Part shown: positions 5,860-5,920 of the stretch, piece by piece
Layout: the number at the start of each line of letters is the position of its first letter
How positions within the stretch are numbered: the stretch's first letter is position 1
Assembly: GCA_947475855.1 (NCBI GenBank)
Contig: CANJPN010000408.1
Location: 1 to 5,920, forward strand
Reading direction: 5' to 3'
DNA from: Bradyrhizobiaceae bacterium
Lineage (GTDB): Bacteria; Pseudomonadota; Alphaproteobacteria; Rhizobiales; Hyphomicrobiaceae
DNA length: 5,920 nt
Translations under genes and position numbers: made by a program
The notes under the pieces: model-generated
What the model was told of the DNA's origin: nothing
Databases searched by the model: none
What the model saw: the letters and a program-made list of their open reading frames with translations, nothing else

Positions 5860-5900
5860 ACCGACGACCAACGACGATCCACCAACGACGGCGACCAACG
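5860..5900. repeat. Imperfect heptanucleotide repeat array (ACCAACG)
   Basis: The motif ACCAACG occurs at 5867-5873, 5881-5887 and 5894-5900, with ACCGACG at 5860-5866. The copies are spaced about 7 or 14 nt apart, with diverged units (ACGATCC, ACGGCG) between them. ACCAACGACG is exact twice (5867-5876 and 5881-5890). The period is not a multiple of three, so it is probably noncoding. Confidence 0.45.
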
Positions 5901-5920
5901 CCTCGTATAGTCCAAACGGG

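Larger units (their letters stand above)
5062..5920. other. Upstream region without a confident gene
   Basis: These 859 nt hold many short overlapping frames on both strands but no recognisable protein. The most open is a plus frame from just after the TGA at 5461-5463 to TAG at 5779-5781 (ATG at 5554, 75 codons; AAGGG 4 nt upstream), with moderately high GC at third positions. A minus ORF (5564-5788) starts after AGGGAG with a TATACT box just upstream, but its product is arginine-rich and unconvincing. A plus frame from ATG 5787 is open to the right edge (about 44 codons). Regulatory-looking structures are listed separately: the SDR leader, two palindromes and a heptamer array. Confidence 0.5.

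Overview
The window looks like accessory or catabolic chromosome from a moderately GC-rich soil or water proteobacterium. Orphan TctC/Bug-type binding proteins, single-component-type Rieske oxygenases and DUF3500 proteins together are typical of Bradyrhizobium-like Alphaproteobacteria and Burkholderiales. This assignment rests on gene content and codon use, not on a marker gene. No rRNA, tRNA, CRISPR array or intact insertion sequence was seen.

Four convincing genes all lie on the minus strand, so transcription runs right to left. They are a short-chain dehydrogenase/reductase (SDR, 4162-5061), a Rieske [2Fe-2S] aromatic ring-hydroxylating oxygenase alpha subunit (2950-4107), a secreted TctC/Bug-family solute-binding protein (1832-2914) and a DUF3500 protein (238-1473). 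The first three are tightly spaced (54 and 35 nt gaps) and each has a good Shine-Dalgarno site, so they are probably one operon. DUF3500 lies a further 358 nt downstream in the same direction and may be read through or have its own promoter. A reasonable reading is a small catabolic unit for an unidentified aromatic or carboxylated compound: the Bug protein binds it in the periplasm, the Rieske enzyme hydroxylates (or demethylates) it, and the SDR oxidises an alcohol or dihydrodiol product. The role of DUF3500 is unknown. No reductase or ferredoxin for the oxygenase, no TctA/TctB membrane proteins and no regulator are present here.

The flanks hold no confident gene. The left 237 nt have only ambiguous open frames running in from the edge. 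The 858 nt upstream of the SDR contain a possible regulatory leader: a 20-codon ORF with a strong Shine-Dalgarno site followed by three consecutive inverted repeats. Further right are a stop-interrupted minus-strand frame that may be a decayed gene, two 12-bp palindromes that look like operators, and a short heptanucleotide repeat array at the right edge. The TctC-DUF3500 gap holds a chain of overlapping mini-ORFs leading into the DUF3500 start codon.
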